DNA of 64,000 nt from Pararhizobium sp. A13 (GTDB lineage Bacteria > Pseudomonadota > Alphaproteobacteria > Rhizobiales > Rhizobiaceae): NCBI RefSeq assembly GCF_040126305.1, contig NZ_CP149511.1, positions 124,001 through 188,000 of the forward strand, in the 5' to 3' direction. Below are positions 41,576 through 49,900 of this stretch, piece by piece; positions within the stretch are counted from its first letter, which is position 1, and every line of letters begins with the position of its first letter. Under the pieces are notes generated by a model. That model did no database searches, was not told the DNA's origin, and was given only the letters and a program-made list of their open reading frames with translations. The position numbers and the translations under genes were made by a program.

Positions 41576-41950
41576 ACATCTTGAAGTCCGGAGCAAGACG
41601 TCCGGTCAACCAAATCAGCTCAATATTGCGCTGACACTCCAGCTCAAGTCGGCGGCTCGACTGGATGCGATTGAGATAGCCGTAGACGTAGATCTTGAGC
41701 ATCGTCGCAGGATCGTAGCTCGGTCGTCCAGTCTTCGAAGGGCTGCGCTCCGTTGAACCCGAGCGCGGCAAGATCGAGGCTCTCGATGAGACATCAACGG
41801 CCCGAACAGAATTGTCTTCGGACACGTAGTCGTCGGGGAAACAACATGCTCTGACCGCGGTCTATTCCTTGGAGGAAACCAGGCATTAATCCTCCCGCCG
41901 GTTCATCCAGGAATTGTATCATATTTGGCGTTTTCATACAGCCTGGGGCC
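41576..41950 (-). pseudogene. IS1182-family transposase remnant with one IS end
   Basis: The outer end is at about 41950 (GGCGTTTTCATACAGCCTGG reads inward on plus). The transposase begins at ATG 41886 (MPGFLQGIDRGQSMLFP). It is frameshifted after about 17 codons and resumes as DDYVSEDNSVRAVDV, then TGRPSYDPATMLKIYVYGYL, NRIQSSRRLELECQRNIEL and TGRLAPDF, before family similarity ends near 41576. Only the first 100 or so codons remain. Its first 120 bases are about 95 percent identical to the element at 43238. Confidence 0.8.
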
Positions 41951-41956
41951 GAGCCG

Positions 41957-42664
41957 TCACTGCGCCCCACGGGATTTCCGCATTTCGGCATCGCGCCACT
42001 GCTGCCATTGCTGCCTCAGCTTGCTCCGGGACATGCCTATGGATTCACCGAGAATCTCGACTTTGAGGATACGTTCGGTGCGGAAATGACGGAAGGCTTG
42101 TTTCGATTGGCACCACGCGATCAAGAGGCTGTGCGTGTCGGCATAGCCGAGAAGCACAGGCCACACGATGCGGCTGGTGATCGTCCCATCCGCCGCGCGA
42201 TAATCGAGCTCAAGCTTGCGGCCTTCCCTGATCGCCAACCTGAGCGGACGCGTATCGCGTGTCACATCGCCGCCGACATCATCGGGTTTGATGCCGACGG
42301 CGGGTTGGGCAATATAGGGAAGAAGGTCCTGCGCGATGACCGATGTGATCTTGGCCATCACATCGCTGGCTGCATTCCGCATGGCCGCGTCATTCAACCT
42401 TGCCACCATTTGAACGCCGAGCACGACGGCCTCGATCTCGTCAGGCGTCAGCATGAGCGGCGGCATGTCATATCGCGGATCGAGGACGTAGCCGAACCCC
42501 GCTTCGCCCTCGATTGGAACACGCTGGGCAATCAGGTGTGCGATATCGCGGTAGACGGTTCGCCGCGCGACCTCAAGTTCATCCGCAAGCTCAGACGAGG
42601 TCACCGGGCGGCTCGATCGTCGAAGAATCTGGATGATCTGAAAAAGTCGATCTGCTTTTCGCAT
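41957..42664 (-). CDS. WYL-domain transcriptional regulator (YafY type)
   Basis: ATG 42664 gives 235 residues. The N-terminal DeoR-like winged helix reads MRKADRLFQIIQILRRSSRP, VTSSELADELEVARRTVYRD and IAHLIAQRVPIEGEAGFGYV. The WYL domain follows with ESIGM and RKLELDYRAADGTITSRIVW, then PVLLGYADTHSLLIAWCQSK with the ligand-binding pattern. It is divergent from the VOC gene, the usual pairing for YafY regulators, and presumably controls it. Its stop is 6 bases from an IS1182 end. Confidence 0.9.
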   Translation of the reverse strand: MRKADRLFQIIQILRRSSRPVTSSELADELEVARRTVYRDIAHLIAQRVPIEGEAGFGYVLDPRYDMPPLMLTPDEIEAVVLGVQMVARLNDAAMRNAASDVMAKITSVIAQDLLPYIAQPAVGIKPDDVGGDVTRDTRPLRLAIREGRKLELDYRAADGTITSRIVWPVLLGYADTHSLLIAWCQSKQAFRHFRTERILKVEILGESIGMSRSKLRQQWQQWRDAEMRKSRGAQ

Positions 42665-42752
42665 GCCTGATGACTCCTGCTGCCACAACGCTGTCAGCAC
42701 GGCTATGTCACAAAAGCAAGGAAAGAGATGGTCGCGCATCAGGGAGAAAATC

Positions 42753-43151
42753 ATGAAGTTCGCATCCACCCGCCTCATTGCCTCGGATATCACCGGCATG
42801 GTGGCCTTTTATGAGCTTGTGACGGGCTGCCGCGCCGACTGGCTTGCGCCCGTCTTCGCCGAGATCGTCACCCCCGGCGCGAGCCTCGCAATAGGCAGCG
42901 CGGAAACCGTGGCCTTGTTCAGCGAGGGCACTTCGGAGCCAGGGGCCAACAGGACAGCCATTCTCGAGTTCATGGTATCGGACGTCGATGCGGAATTCGC
43001 ACGGCTCAAGGACCAGGTCACGGTCGTGCACGCACCCAAGGATTTGCCATGGGGCAATCGGACAGTGCAGATTTCCGATCCCGAGGGGACACGCGTCGCC
43101 CTCTATACACCCGTAACCGACGCCGCGAGACAGCGTTTCGCTGGCCGTTGA
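42753..43151 (+). CDS. VOC-family (glyoxalase/bleomycin-resistance fold) protein
   Basis: ATG 42753 follows AGGGAGAAAATC. The 132-residue protein has two beta-alpha-beta modules: FASTRLIASDITGMVAFYEL, then AILEFMVSDVDAEFARLKDQ and GNRTVQISDPEGTRVALYTP. The C-terminal metal-type Glu of many VOC enzymes falls at the DPEG segment. Function may be lyase, dioxygenase or binding protein. It is divergent from the WYL regulator, 88 bp apart. Confidence 0.85.
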   Translation: MKFASTRLIASDITGMVAFYELVTGCRADWLAPVFAEIVTPGASLAIGSAETVALFSEGTSEPGANRTAILEFMVSDVDAEFARLKDQVTVVHAPKDLPWGNRTVQISDPEGTRVALYTPVTDAARQRFAGR

Positions 43152-43237
43152 TTGGCCGACGCTGTTGCCGGAGTTTTTGTTTGAGTAACGTTCCGCGCGC
43201 AGACGACCGCAACCAGCGCGACTCGTCGGCCGCTTGC

Positions 43238-43460
43238 GGCCCAGGCTGTGTGAAAACGCCAAATATGATACAATTCCTGGATGAATCGGCGGGAGGATTA
43301 ATGCCTGGTTTCGTCCAAGGAATAGACCGCGGTCCGAGCATGTTGTTTCCCCCAATGCTCAACGACTACGTGTCCGACCTTCTTGAACCGACAAAACCCG
43401 CTAGACCGAAATTCCATCTTTACGACCGCCATCCGAACAGGTTTTCACACAGCCTGGGCC
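43238..43460 (+). mobile_element. 223-bp internally deleted IS1182 derivative (MITE-like)
   Basis: The ends GGCCCAGGCTGTGTGAAAAC (43238-43257) and its exact reverse complement (43441-43460) form perfect 20-bp terminal inverted repeats. Inside, an ORF at 43301 starts MPGFVQGIDRGPSMLFPPML, matches the IS1182 transposase N-terminus to NDYVS, and then leaves it. It is non-autonomous and would need a transposase in trans. No clear target duplication was seen. Confidence 0.85.
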
Positions 43461-43519
43461 CTTAGTGGTCATTGGTGAAATTTGCGCACACATTTGGAGC
43501 GGTTCCCTGCTCGGGAGAA

Positions 43520-43549
43520 CGGGATCGCGGCGGCCTCGCCGCGATCCCG
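43520..43549 (-). terminator. 13-bp perfect GC-rich hairpin
   Basis: CGGGATCGCGGCG (43520-43532), loop GCCT and CGCCGCGATCCCG (43537-43549) form a perfect stem immediately downstream of the minus-strand gene ending at 43556. No T-run follows on either side. Confidence 0.55.
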
Positions 43550-43555
43550 CAAGGC

Positions 43556-43939
43556 TTATTCTGGCGGCTGGCGCTCGGCCGCGTGGCTGGAGACGGCCAC
43601 AATATCGGCACCACCATCGGCAAGAAGGCGTTTGCGCACCAGTACCCGCATGACGCGAGCGGCCGTCGAGAAGCTCATCTGATCGAGCGGCCCTTCACCT
43701 TCCCAAGGTTTGGTCAGTCTTTCGGTGATGGCACTGACAATGTTCATCGGCACGATGTCGTTGCATTCGCGCATCGCCTCGAAGACGAGGCTGATCGGGT
43801 TGACCCGTCCTTCGAAAGTGACGATTGGTTCCGTAAGTTCCGTATCCCATTCCTCGAAGGCATAGAGCGCTTCGCGGAACAATTCCTGAAGGGTGATCGG
43901 CGCGTGTCCGTTGTAAAGTGGCGGCAAGGCATTCGTCAT
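43556..43939 (-). CDS. conserved hypothetical protein (127 aa)
   Basis: ATG 43939 follows AGAGGAGACAGAC. The protein begins MTNALPPLYNGHAPITLQEL and has helical, acidic composition (FREALYAFEEWDTELTEP, SISLVFEAMRE-like helix, MSFSTAARVMRVLVRKRLL). No recognised domain, signal or membrane segment. It is monocistronic, located between the MITE and the toxin-antitoxin remnants, and may be a plasmid-borne accessory gene. Confidence 0.65.
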   Translation of the reverse strand: MTNALPPLYNGHAPITLQELFREALYAFEEWDTELTEPIVTFEGRVNPISLVFEAMRECNDIVPMNIVSAITERLTKPWEGEGPLDQMSFSTAARVMRVLVRKRLLADGGADIVAVSSHAAERQPPE

Positions 43940-44207
43940 GTCTGTCTCCTCTTGTGGATTAAGCCAGTTCCTCCTCATCGGCCGGGATCGAAGCAGAACA
44001 CGCAGAACGCAGGGTTTCCCTCCGGACCGAATACACGATCATTTTTATAGTGTAACACTCTCGCGATAAAGCGAATTATGACCGCAAAGTGGTTGGCACA
44101 TATCTGCAAACATCTAAGTGGTTGATATCCCAAAGGAACGCCAACGATCAAACATCGGATTTTTGGTTATCGGGCGATAGCCGAGTTTGTCCCAATCGAT
44201 CCTCGAT

Positions 44208-44519
44208 TTAGCCGCTGCGATCGACTGGAGCAGGAAGATTGACCATTTCTATCTTGGTGGAAGGCCAAGAAAGCGGCCTGATGAACCGCGACCGGGGCGA
44301 GGTGGCAAAAGACCAGGTTTCAAGATAAGCAAGATCGGAGGTCAGCGCCCGCAGCGTGTTTTCGCCCATGCCCTGGTTGACGAGATTCCGTAGCGTTTCG
44401 ACGTCCTGGTCGGTCAGCAGTTCCGCAAGCTTGTCGCGCCGGTCAATCGGAAGGACCGAAGCGATCGTGTCGAGCGCAACGGTACGACTTACAATCGATG
44501 TCGTTGGCGCGGCGGTCAT
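44208..44519 (-). pseudogene. tyrosine integrase, N-terminal fragment
   Basis: The first 70 residues match the core-binding SAM-like domain of phage-type integrases (RRDKLAELLTDQDVETLRNL, GMGENTLRALTSDLAYLETW). After SFATSP the frame departs from the family and the catalytic domain (R-H-R-Y) is absent. Its start overlaps the upstream antitoxin stop (ATGA). It cannot be active. Confidence 0.75.
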
Positions 44520-44842
44520 TTGGGCAGGCCGTCTTCGTCATAGAGGTCACGATGCGCTGAGGTCAGATCAGCGGTTCGCTTTGGCTTGCCTTGCGCGGCA
44601 AGGAACCAAACCTCATCGATCGCAGAGGTTTTTCCATCCTTGGCCGGCATGTTGCTTCGGTCGTCACCTTTGATGTCGAAAGGGGTACCGTCGGACGAGA
44701 GTTCATTCCGGACCGGAAGAGCGGTGGGCTGCGCGACGGGCCGTCCGCCGTGGCAGACATACACCTCGTCGTGGCGAGACGCCAAGTCGATCATTTCTTC
44801 GAACCGATTCGCCGCTTCACTGACATCAATGAAAATCTTCAT
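44516..44842 (-). CDS. Phd/YefM-type antitoxin (orphan)
   Basis: ATG 44842 gives 108 residues. The N-terminal DNA-binding fold reads MKIFIDVSEAANRFEEMIDL, then EVYVCHGGRPVAQPTAL, the Phd pattern with GRPVA. The C-terminal part (SAIDEVWFLAAQGKPKR, DLYDEDGLPK) would bind a toxin. No intact toxin follows; an integrase stub occupies that place. A PIN remnant precedes it by 8 bases. Confidence 0.75.
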   Translation of the reverse strand: MKIFIDVSEAANRFEEMIDLASRHDEVYVCHGGRPVAQPTALPVRNELSSDGTPFDIKGDDRSNMPAKDGKTSAIDEVWFLAAQGKPKRTADLTSAHRDLYDEDGLPK

Positions 44843-44850
44843 CGGATTGC

Positions 44851-45064
44851 TCACCAAAGCCGTTCATGCAGCACCGCATCGAAGGCGGTGTCGGGGGAGA
44901 CAAACGCGCAATGTTCCAGCCGCGCCTGGGCCGCGAGAATACGGTCCCACGGATCGCGGTGATCCCAGTCAAAGCTTGCCGCGAGTTCGGCATGCAGATC
45001 GGTGATGGCAAGGGTCTGCAAACCGCTGGCACTGACGGCGGCACGCAGTTCCTGTGGCTTGAGG
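44851..45064 (-). pseudogene. PIN-domain (VapC) toxin, C-terminal remnant
   Basis: The frame keeps the C-terminal half of a PIN nuclease: LQTLAITDLHAELAASFDWD, HRDPWDRILAAQARLEHCAF and VSPDTAFDA, with the later acidic residues of the active site. The first 55-60 residues with the leading catalytic Asp are missing; a frame extends only to 45138 inside the antitoxin gene. It is expected to be inactive. Confidence 0.75.
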
Positions 45065-45334
45065 TCAAGCTTGTTTGTCTTGCCAGACGCCGGTATCGTC
45101 ATTCCAGTCGCCAGCGTCGATGGCGGCCTGTTCGGCATCGATTATGTCGAACAGGCCGTCGGGTAGACCACGCTGGCGCAAAAGGCCGAAGGGGCGCTTG
45201 CCGCCAGCGGCCGGGCCAATGCGGGCATAGACTTCGTTGCCGCGCATGATGACGATTTCGCCCTGGTTGGCGCGTTCGAGGACTTCTGCGAAGTTCTTGC
45301 GGGCTTCGCTGATCTTATAGCTTGTCTGGGGCAT
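45065..45334 (-). CDS. Phd/YefM-family antitoxin
   Basis: ATG 45334 gives 89 residues: QTSYKISEARKNFAEVLERA, NQGEIVIMRGNEVYARIGPA (Phd fold) and a C-terminal toxin-binding tail with GLFDIIDAEQAAIDAGDWND. It would repress its own operon and neutralise a PIN toxin, but the adjoining toxin lacks its N-terminus. It appears complete and may be kept as a solitary regulator. Confidence 0.8.
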   Translation of the reverse strand: MPQTSYKISEARKNFAEVLERANQGEIVIMRGNEVYARIGPAAGGKRPFGLLRQRGLPDGLFDIIDAEQAAIDAGDWNDDTGVWQDKQA

Positions 45335-45614
45335 TGGGGCCTCCGAATTCGGTCGTAAGGGGCACCGCATCACCGCTTTGAAGCGCGTACAAGCATGTCG
45401 TACATCTCACCTCCGATAAGCATTAGTTATCGATGGTCAGATATGGTTCCGACAAAAGTAGCCTGTGAAGAACCTTAACTATGACATAGCTGACGTCAAG
45501 ATGTGCTGGCAAACGCCACTTTTTCTGACAAAGGCCTCTCCCTCCTACGTTATTTTCGTGACTTCAAATAGGCTTTTGGATCCTTCCGATGCCGGATATT
45601 GGAGCCGACTTGAA

Positions 45615-45644
45615 TGTCAGAAAAAGATGCGCTATTTTCTGACA
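45615..45644. promoter_or_regulatory. 10-bp dyad operator of the AbiE operon
   Basis: TGTCAGAAAA (45615-45624), a 10-base spacer, and TTTTCTGACA (45635-45644) form a perfect dyad ending one base before the AbiEi ATG. A third copy of the right arm, TTTTCTGACA, is at 45521-45530. AbiEi proteins are known to bind inverted repeats upstream of abiE and repress it. No separate ribosome site is visible, so the operator overlaps the ribosome-binding region. Confidence 0.75.
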
Positions 45645-45645
45645 C

Positions 45646-46275
45646 ATGAAAATCGTTGCGACATCAGTTCCAGACCGAATCATGAAGCGCGCCCGTGCTG
45701 GCGGGCGGGGCGGTGTCTTCACGCCCAGTGACTTCCTCGACGTGGCCGCACGATCGACGGTCGACCAGGCCCTTTCCCGGTTGGCCAAGAATGGAAAGCT
45801 CCGCCGCCTGGCGCGAGGCCTGTACGACTTCCCGAAGGTTCATCCACAACTTGGTGCCCTTGCGCCTACACCTGACGATGTCGCGCAAGCGTTGGCGCGG
45901 GAGACCGGATCCCAGGTACAGATCGCCGGCGCGCGCGCGGCCAATGCCCTTGGCCTGTCAACACAGGTCCCGGCGAAGAGTACTTATTTGACAGACGGTC
46001 CGTCGCGCCGCGTCGTCCTGGGCAAGCGCGTGGTCGATCTGCGTCACGCATCGCCAAAGCATCTGATCGCTCCGGGCAGCGCGGCCGGCACAGTCGTCCA
46101 GGCCCTTCGTCACGTGGGGGCGGTACGTGCCGCCGACGTTGCGCAGATCGCGTCGCGTCGGCTGTCGGCCAGCGACAAGAAGACGCTCGCATCTAATGCG
46201 ATCCGGGCCCCGGCGTGGATGCGACCCACGCTCGCCTCAATCGCCAACGCAGCGTCGGGTGAGATGGATGGATAA
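45646..46275 (+). CDS. abiEi: AbiEi-type antitoxin/repressor
   Basis: The 209-residue protein has the AbiEi winged helix: GGVFTPSDFLDVAARSTVDQ, then ALSRLAKNGKLRRLARGLYD at residues 22-65. A C-terminal antitoxin-like domain (ARAANALGLSTQVPAKSTYL, KRVVDLRHASPKHLI) follows. It is the antitoxin of a type IV abortive-infection system and self-represses through the upstream dyad. It overlaps abiEii by 8 bases. Confidence 0.88.
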   Translation: MKIVATSVPDRIMKRARAGGRGGVFTPSDFLDVAARSTVDQALSRLAKNGKLRRLARGLYDFPKVHPQLGALAPTPDDVAQALARETGSQVQIAGARAANALGLSTQVPAKSTYLTDGPSRRVVLGKRVVDLRHASPKHLIAPGSAAGTVVQALRHVGAVRAADVAQIASRRLSASDKKTLASNAIRAPAWMRPTLASIANAASGEMDG

Positions 46276-47305
46276 GGTTGCTCTTCTACCAGCCGACGAT
46301 CGGGCAGCCCTCTTCGGCGAGACCGGTGCTGGCCGAGGGGTCGCCAACACGATCATCGAGAAGGACTTCTGGGTCTGCTGGGCCTTAAAGCGACTTTTTG
46401 GCCTGCAGGAAAAGGATGTTGCCACCCTTGTCTTCAAGGGTGGTACGTCCCTTTCCAAGGCCTTCGGCGCCATTCGCCGCTTTTCCGAAGATATCGACCT
46501 CTCTTTCGATCGAGCGGATCTCGGCTATCCGGGCGACCGCGATCCCGAGCAGGAAGGCATCAGCAAGAAACAGGCGTATAACCTCATTGAAGCCTTGGTG
46601 AACGATGTCGAGCGGCATATCGCCGAGAAGCTGATTCCGGCTCTTAGGTCCGCCATCGTCGAGCAACTCGGCGAGCCGACAAAAGGCGAGTGGTCGCTGG
46701 AGATTGACGCCAGCGACGCGCAGACGGTGAACTTCCACTATCCGACCGTTCTGCCTACTTCCGAATATGAAGGCATGGCCTACATCACCCCGCGGGTGAA
46801 ACTCGAACTCGGCGCGCGCGGCGATCCATGGCCCACCGAGGAGAGGGTCATTCGCTCCTACGCGGCGGAGGACTATCCCGACTTCTTCGAAGAGCCTGAA
46901 AGCACCGTGACCGTTCTGTCCGCGCAACGGACCTTTTGGGAAAAGGCCACGGCGTTGCACGCGGAGGCACACCGTCGTACAGAAACGGCGACACCGCAGT
47001 ATTTCTCGCGGCACTATTATGATCTGGCCATGCTTCTCGACACCGACGAGGGCAAAGCCGCCGCCGCGGATTTCGAACTTCTGGCAACCGTGGCGAAGCA
47101 CAAGGCGACCTTCTTCCGGTCAGGGTGGGCCAGTTACGACACCGCGCAGCCGGGCACGTTGCGACTGTTGCCAAGCGAGGCGCGGATCAAGGACCTGCGC
47201 GCCGACTATCGCGCCATGGCGCCGATGATGTTCGATGAGAGGCCGCCCGCTTTCGACGACATACTTGCCAAAATCGAAAAGCTCCAAGAGACAATCAATA
47301 CATAG
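46268..47305 (+). CDS. abiEii: AbiEii-type nucleotidyltransferase toxin
   Basis: The 345-residue protein belongs to the AbiEii/AbiGii family: NTIIEKDFWVCWALKRLF, TLVFKGGTSLSKAFGAIRRF with the GG(T)S nucleotidyltransferase motif, and SEDIDLSFDRADLGY supplying the acidic metal ligands. TVLSAQRTFWEKATALHAEA and SRHYYDLAMLLD form the C-terminal helical part. Family toxins inhibit growth by transferring nucleotides to an acceptor such as tRNA. All motifs are intact, so the system is probably active. Confidence 0.9.
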   Translation: MDKVALLPADDRAALFGETGAGRGVANTIIEKDFWVCWALKRLFGLQEKDVATLVFKGGTSLSKAFGAIRRFSEDIDLSFDRADLGYPGDRDPEQEGISKKQAYNLIEALVNDVERHIAEKLIPALRSAIVEQLGEPTKGEWSLEIDASDAQTVNFHYPTVLPTSEYEGMAYITPRVKLELGARGDPWPTEERVIRSYAAEDYPDFFEEPESTVTVLSAQRTFWEKATALHAEAHRRTETATPQYFSRHYYDLAMLLDTDEGKAAAADFELLATVAKHKATFFRSGWASYDTAQPGTLRLLPSEARIKDLRADYRAMAPMMFDERPPAFDDILAKIEKLQETINT

Positions 47306-47335
47306 CTGAATGCGATATGCTGGGGAGGAAAGTTT

Positions 47336-47781
47336 ATTAGCTCGATACGGTCCATAGATCTGCGTCTCGTTGAAGACCTCGTCGACTTCGTTCGTGGCCC
47401 CGGCTTTGTGCTGGACTTTTCCGACGCAAGCTTCTCGGACTTTTTTGCCTCCGAGCTCAAGGTCAGTATCGACGATCCGAAATATGCGGTGAATGGAGGA
47501 TCAAAAGGAAAACGCCTTCGCTACCTCCTGCAGAGCTGCGACGACGCCATCGCGGTCCGCACCCTCGCAGCGCTCTGGGAGCACCGTTCGGAATATCTCG
47601 CCCGGAGTGGCGGTACGGATCCCGTCGTTAATGCCGAGACCCGCTATCAAGGGCTATCAACCGGCTCTCGGGTGCCGCTGCTCCGCAATCAGCTGCGCGC
47701 AGCGCGGCGGCCAACGCAGTGGTCCGCCAGAAGATCGCGAAAATCAAATCGGACCTTTTGCAGGTGTCGTTTGGCACCTGA
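47336..47781 (+). pseudogene. broken gene for a possible defence-type protein with DNA-degrading domain
   Basis: The sequence after GGGGAGGAAAG reads SSIRSIDLRLVEDLVDFVRG, then FVLDFSDASFSDFFASEL and KAKRLRYLL-like helices (GSKGKRLRYLLQSCDDAIAV), an N-terminal domain seen in Abi and restriction-like proteins. The start codon is ATT at 47336, possibly a mutated ATG. Around 47650-47700 the frame breaks, resumes as NAVVRQKIAKIKSDLLQVS, then stops at 47779-47781. The catalytic part is gone. Confidence 0.6.
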
Positions 47782-48040
47782 ACGTGGGAATTCGGCGGTT
47801 CCGGCTACGCCCCAGCGCCGGGCAACAGCCGAGTTGTTCACTCCAGGTTCAGCGCTCTCCGCAAGGATCCGCGCCTTCTCCTCGTCAGTCCGATTCCGCC
47901 GCTGCGCCGACCGGTGATCACCTCGATCCGACGATATTTTCCCTCATGCATCTGATCAGGTCGATTGTGCATAAAAGGTTCGCCCCGGGGATAAGTTCGA
48001 AGGTGCGCCCCAAGGTTCAATTCCCATCAAGGCGAGCGGT

Positions 48041-48440
48041 TCACCGAAAAATAACGAAGCCAGCCGCGGGCACTGACAGATCGACGACGCGCTTGCCATC
48101 CGGTTTTTCGACTATCGCGATTGCTCGACCGATTTCGCCGGATTCTGTGGAATAGAGACACCGTATGATCGTGCCCGGCTCGTGCAGATCATGGTCGACA
48201 ATGACGGACACTGTACTTGCTGCTTCGAGGTCCGTATTGATCGCCAGCAACACTTCGGTACGATCGAGGATGCGTGACCACGGTACGACGGAACGCATTT
48301 CGCCACCGACCAACTTCGGCAAGCCGTAGTCGATGCCGTTTCCGGATATCTCGCGCAGATACTGCCGTCCGGCCGGTCGCGCAGAGCACGCAGGCATTCG
48401 GCATCCAACTCGTCGAAGGGCGGCATGGGATGTCCTGTCG
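48041..48440 (-). pseudogene. alpha-amylase-family enzyme, C-terminal remnant
   Basis: The minus-strand frames give FDELDAECLRALRDRPDG, then after a frameshift RQYLREISGNGIDYGLPKLV, RSVVPWSRILDRTEVLLAIN and VDLSVPAAGFVIFR. This is the C-terminal beta-domain layout of GH13 enzymes. The catalytic barrel is absent. It probably is the tail of a deleted gene; the direction points away from the hydrolase gene at 48450. Confidence 0.55.
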
Positions 48441-48449
48441 TTGCGAGGA

Positions 48450-49253
48450 TCACGCAGCCGCGTGAAACGCGGCGATGCGCCGCCACATCTCAGGCGGGTT
48501 GGAATACATTGGCCAGTGCCCGCAGTCGGGAATGTCGGCCAAGGTCACGCCATTGGCGGCGATATGGGCGAGATAAGAGAGATGCGCGTTCTCCGCGCCA
48601 TACATGAACATCCGGGGGCACGGCAGACCGAGGAACTTACGCATCAACCCGCCATTGTCGGAAAGCTCGACCATGGAGGTGAAGATCGGCCGCACCGCGC
48701 TGGCTCGCACCTTGTGGCGCAGGCTGGCGGCATAGAGTGCGCTGGCGAAAGCTGGCGCATGGCGGGCGCGTGCGATGAAATCGTCGAAGAAGCGCTCGGG
48801 GTCGTCGGCCGGATAGTCGTGGATTTGCCTGCTGAGGAAACAGTCCTCGGGCGCGATGTTGCCCTCGATGTCGATGAAGCTCAGCACCCTGTCGGGATGA
48901 GCGTCGGCCAGCATCAACGCGGTCAACCCACCCATGGAATGACCGATCAGGTGGAAGCGCTCGAAGCCAGCGCGGTCCAGCATCGCCAGCGCGGTCTCGA
49001 CCAGGAAGGGCACCGAGATCCGCCCGAGGTTCGAGCAGACCGTCTCGCCGCAGCCCGGCGCGTCATAGGTGAGGAACGGCCGCCCGTTGAAGGCGGGATG
49101 GCGAACGATGTCGGCATAGTCCTCCTTGGTCGATCCGAAGCCGTGCAGGAACAGGATCGGGGCGCCATCACCGCCGCGCCCGAGCGCCGCAACCTGCAAC
49201 TCCACGCCTTGCACATCCAGTCGGTGAACGGTTCGTTCGAATACCTCGCTCAT
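48450..49253 (-). CDS. alpha/beta hydrolase
   Basis: ATG 49253 follows GGGGTGAGG. The 267-residue protein has an oxyanion loop ILFLHGFGSTKEDYADIV, the nucleophile elbow LIGHSMGGLTALMLADAHPD (catalytic Ser in GHSMGG), a late Asp region and IPDCGHWPMYSNPPEMW with the catalytic His. No signal peptide. It is the last gene of the RraA operon, 12 bases after the third RraA gene. It may hydrolyse an ester, lactone or C-C bond whose product the aldolases process. Confidence 0.9.
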   Translation of the reverse strand: MSEVFERTVHRLDVQGVELQVAALGRGGDGAPILFLHGFGSTKEDYADIVRHPAFNGRPFLTYDAPGCGETVCSNLGRISVPFLVETALAMLDRAGFERFHLIGHSMGGLTALMLADAHPDRVLSFIDIEGNIAPEDCFLSRQIHDYPADDPERFFDDFIARARHAPAFASALYAASLRHKVRASAVRPIFTSMVELSDNGGLMRKFLGLPCPRMFMYGAENAHLSYLAHIAANGVTLADIPDCGHWPMYSNPPEMWRRIAAFHAAA

Positions 49254-49264
49254 CCTCACCCCTT

Positions 49265-49900
49265 TCAGCTTTCGTGCCATTTCGACAGGCCGAGCAGGTC
49301 AAGCGTGGTTTGTCCGCTCTTGAGCTTTTCCATCATCGCGGCTTCCTTTTCGGCACGAGCCTGTGCCCTGACGAGGGTGTCGGCCACGGCCGGTCGCGGC
49401 AGCACCAGCACGCCGTCATCGTCGGCCACGACCAGATCGCCCGCCTCGACCGGCGTTCCAGCCAGGCTGATCGGCTGACCGACCGAAGCCACGCTCGCCT
49501 TGATCGTGCCGCGCATCGAGACGCCACGCGCGAAGACCGGGAAGGCCCGCGCCCGAAGGGCCGCGATGTCGCGCACGCCGCCGTCGATGACGAGGCCGAC
49601 GATACCCGCCGCCTCAGCCGCCACCGTCAGTACTTCGCCCCAATAGCCCGCGATGAAGCCGGAGGCCGAGATCACCAGCACGCTACCGCGCGGCGCCTTC
49701 TCCATGGCGATATGGATCGCGAGATTGTCGCCGGGCGAGCATTCGAGCGGAAACGCCGGACCCGCCACCTTTGCGCCCGACCATATGGTGCGGATTGTCG
49801 GTTCGACCGAGGACGTTGCGATACCAGCTGCCTCGAACAACGTGGAGGTTCCCAGCCTGACCGCCCATTTCAGCGCGGCCTTGTCAAATGTCGCGCTCAT
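49265..49900 (-). CDS. RraA-fold aldolase-like protein (third copy)
   Basis: The 211-residue protein has the RraA/HMG aldolase fold: WSGAKVAGPAFPLECSPGDN, SGFIAGYWGEVLTVAAEAAG, then IVGLVIDGGVRDIAALRARA with the conserved DG-x2-RD motif that binds metal and substrate, and PVFARGVSMRGTIKAS. Such enzymes cleave 4-hydroxy-4-methyl-2-oxoglutarate or 4-carboxy-4-hydroxy-2-oxoadipate, or act as oxaloacetate decarboxylases. The start at 49900 coincides with the stop of the second copy. Confidence 0.88.
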   Translation of the reverse strand: MSATFDKAALKWAVRLGTSTLFEAAGIATSSVEPTIRTIWSGAKVAGPAFPLECSPGDNLAIHIAMEKAPRGSVLVISASGFIAGYWGEVLTVAAEAAGIVGLVIDGGVRDIAALRARAFPVFARGVSMRGTIKASVASVGQPISLAGTPVEAGDLVVADDDGVLVLPRPAVADTLVRAQARAEKEAAMMEKLKSGQTTLDLLGLSKWHES

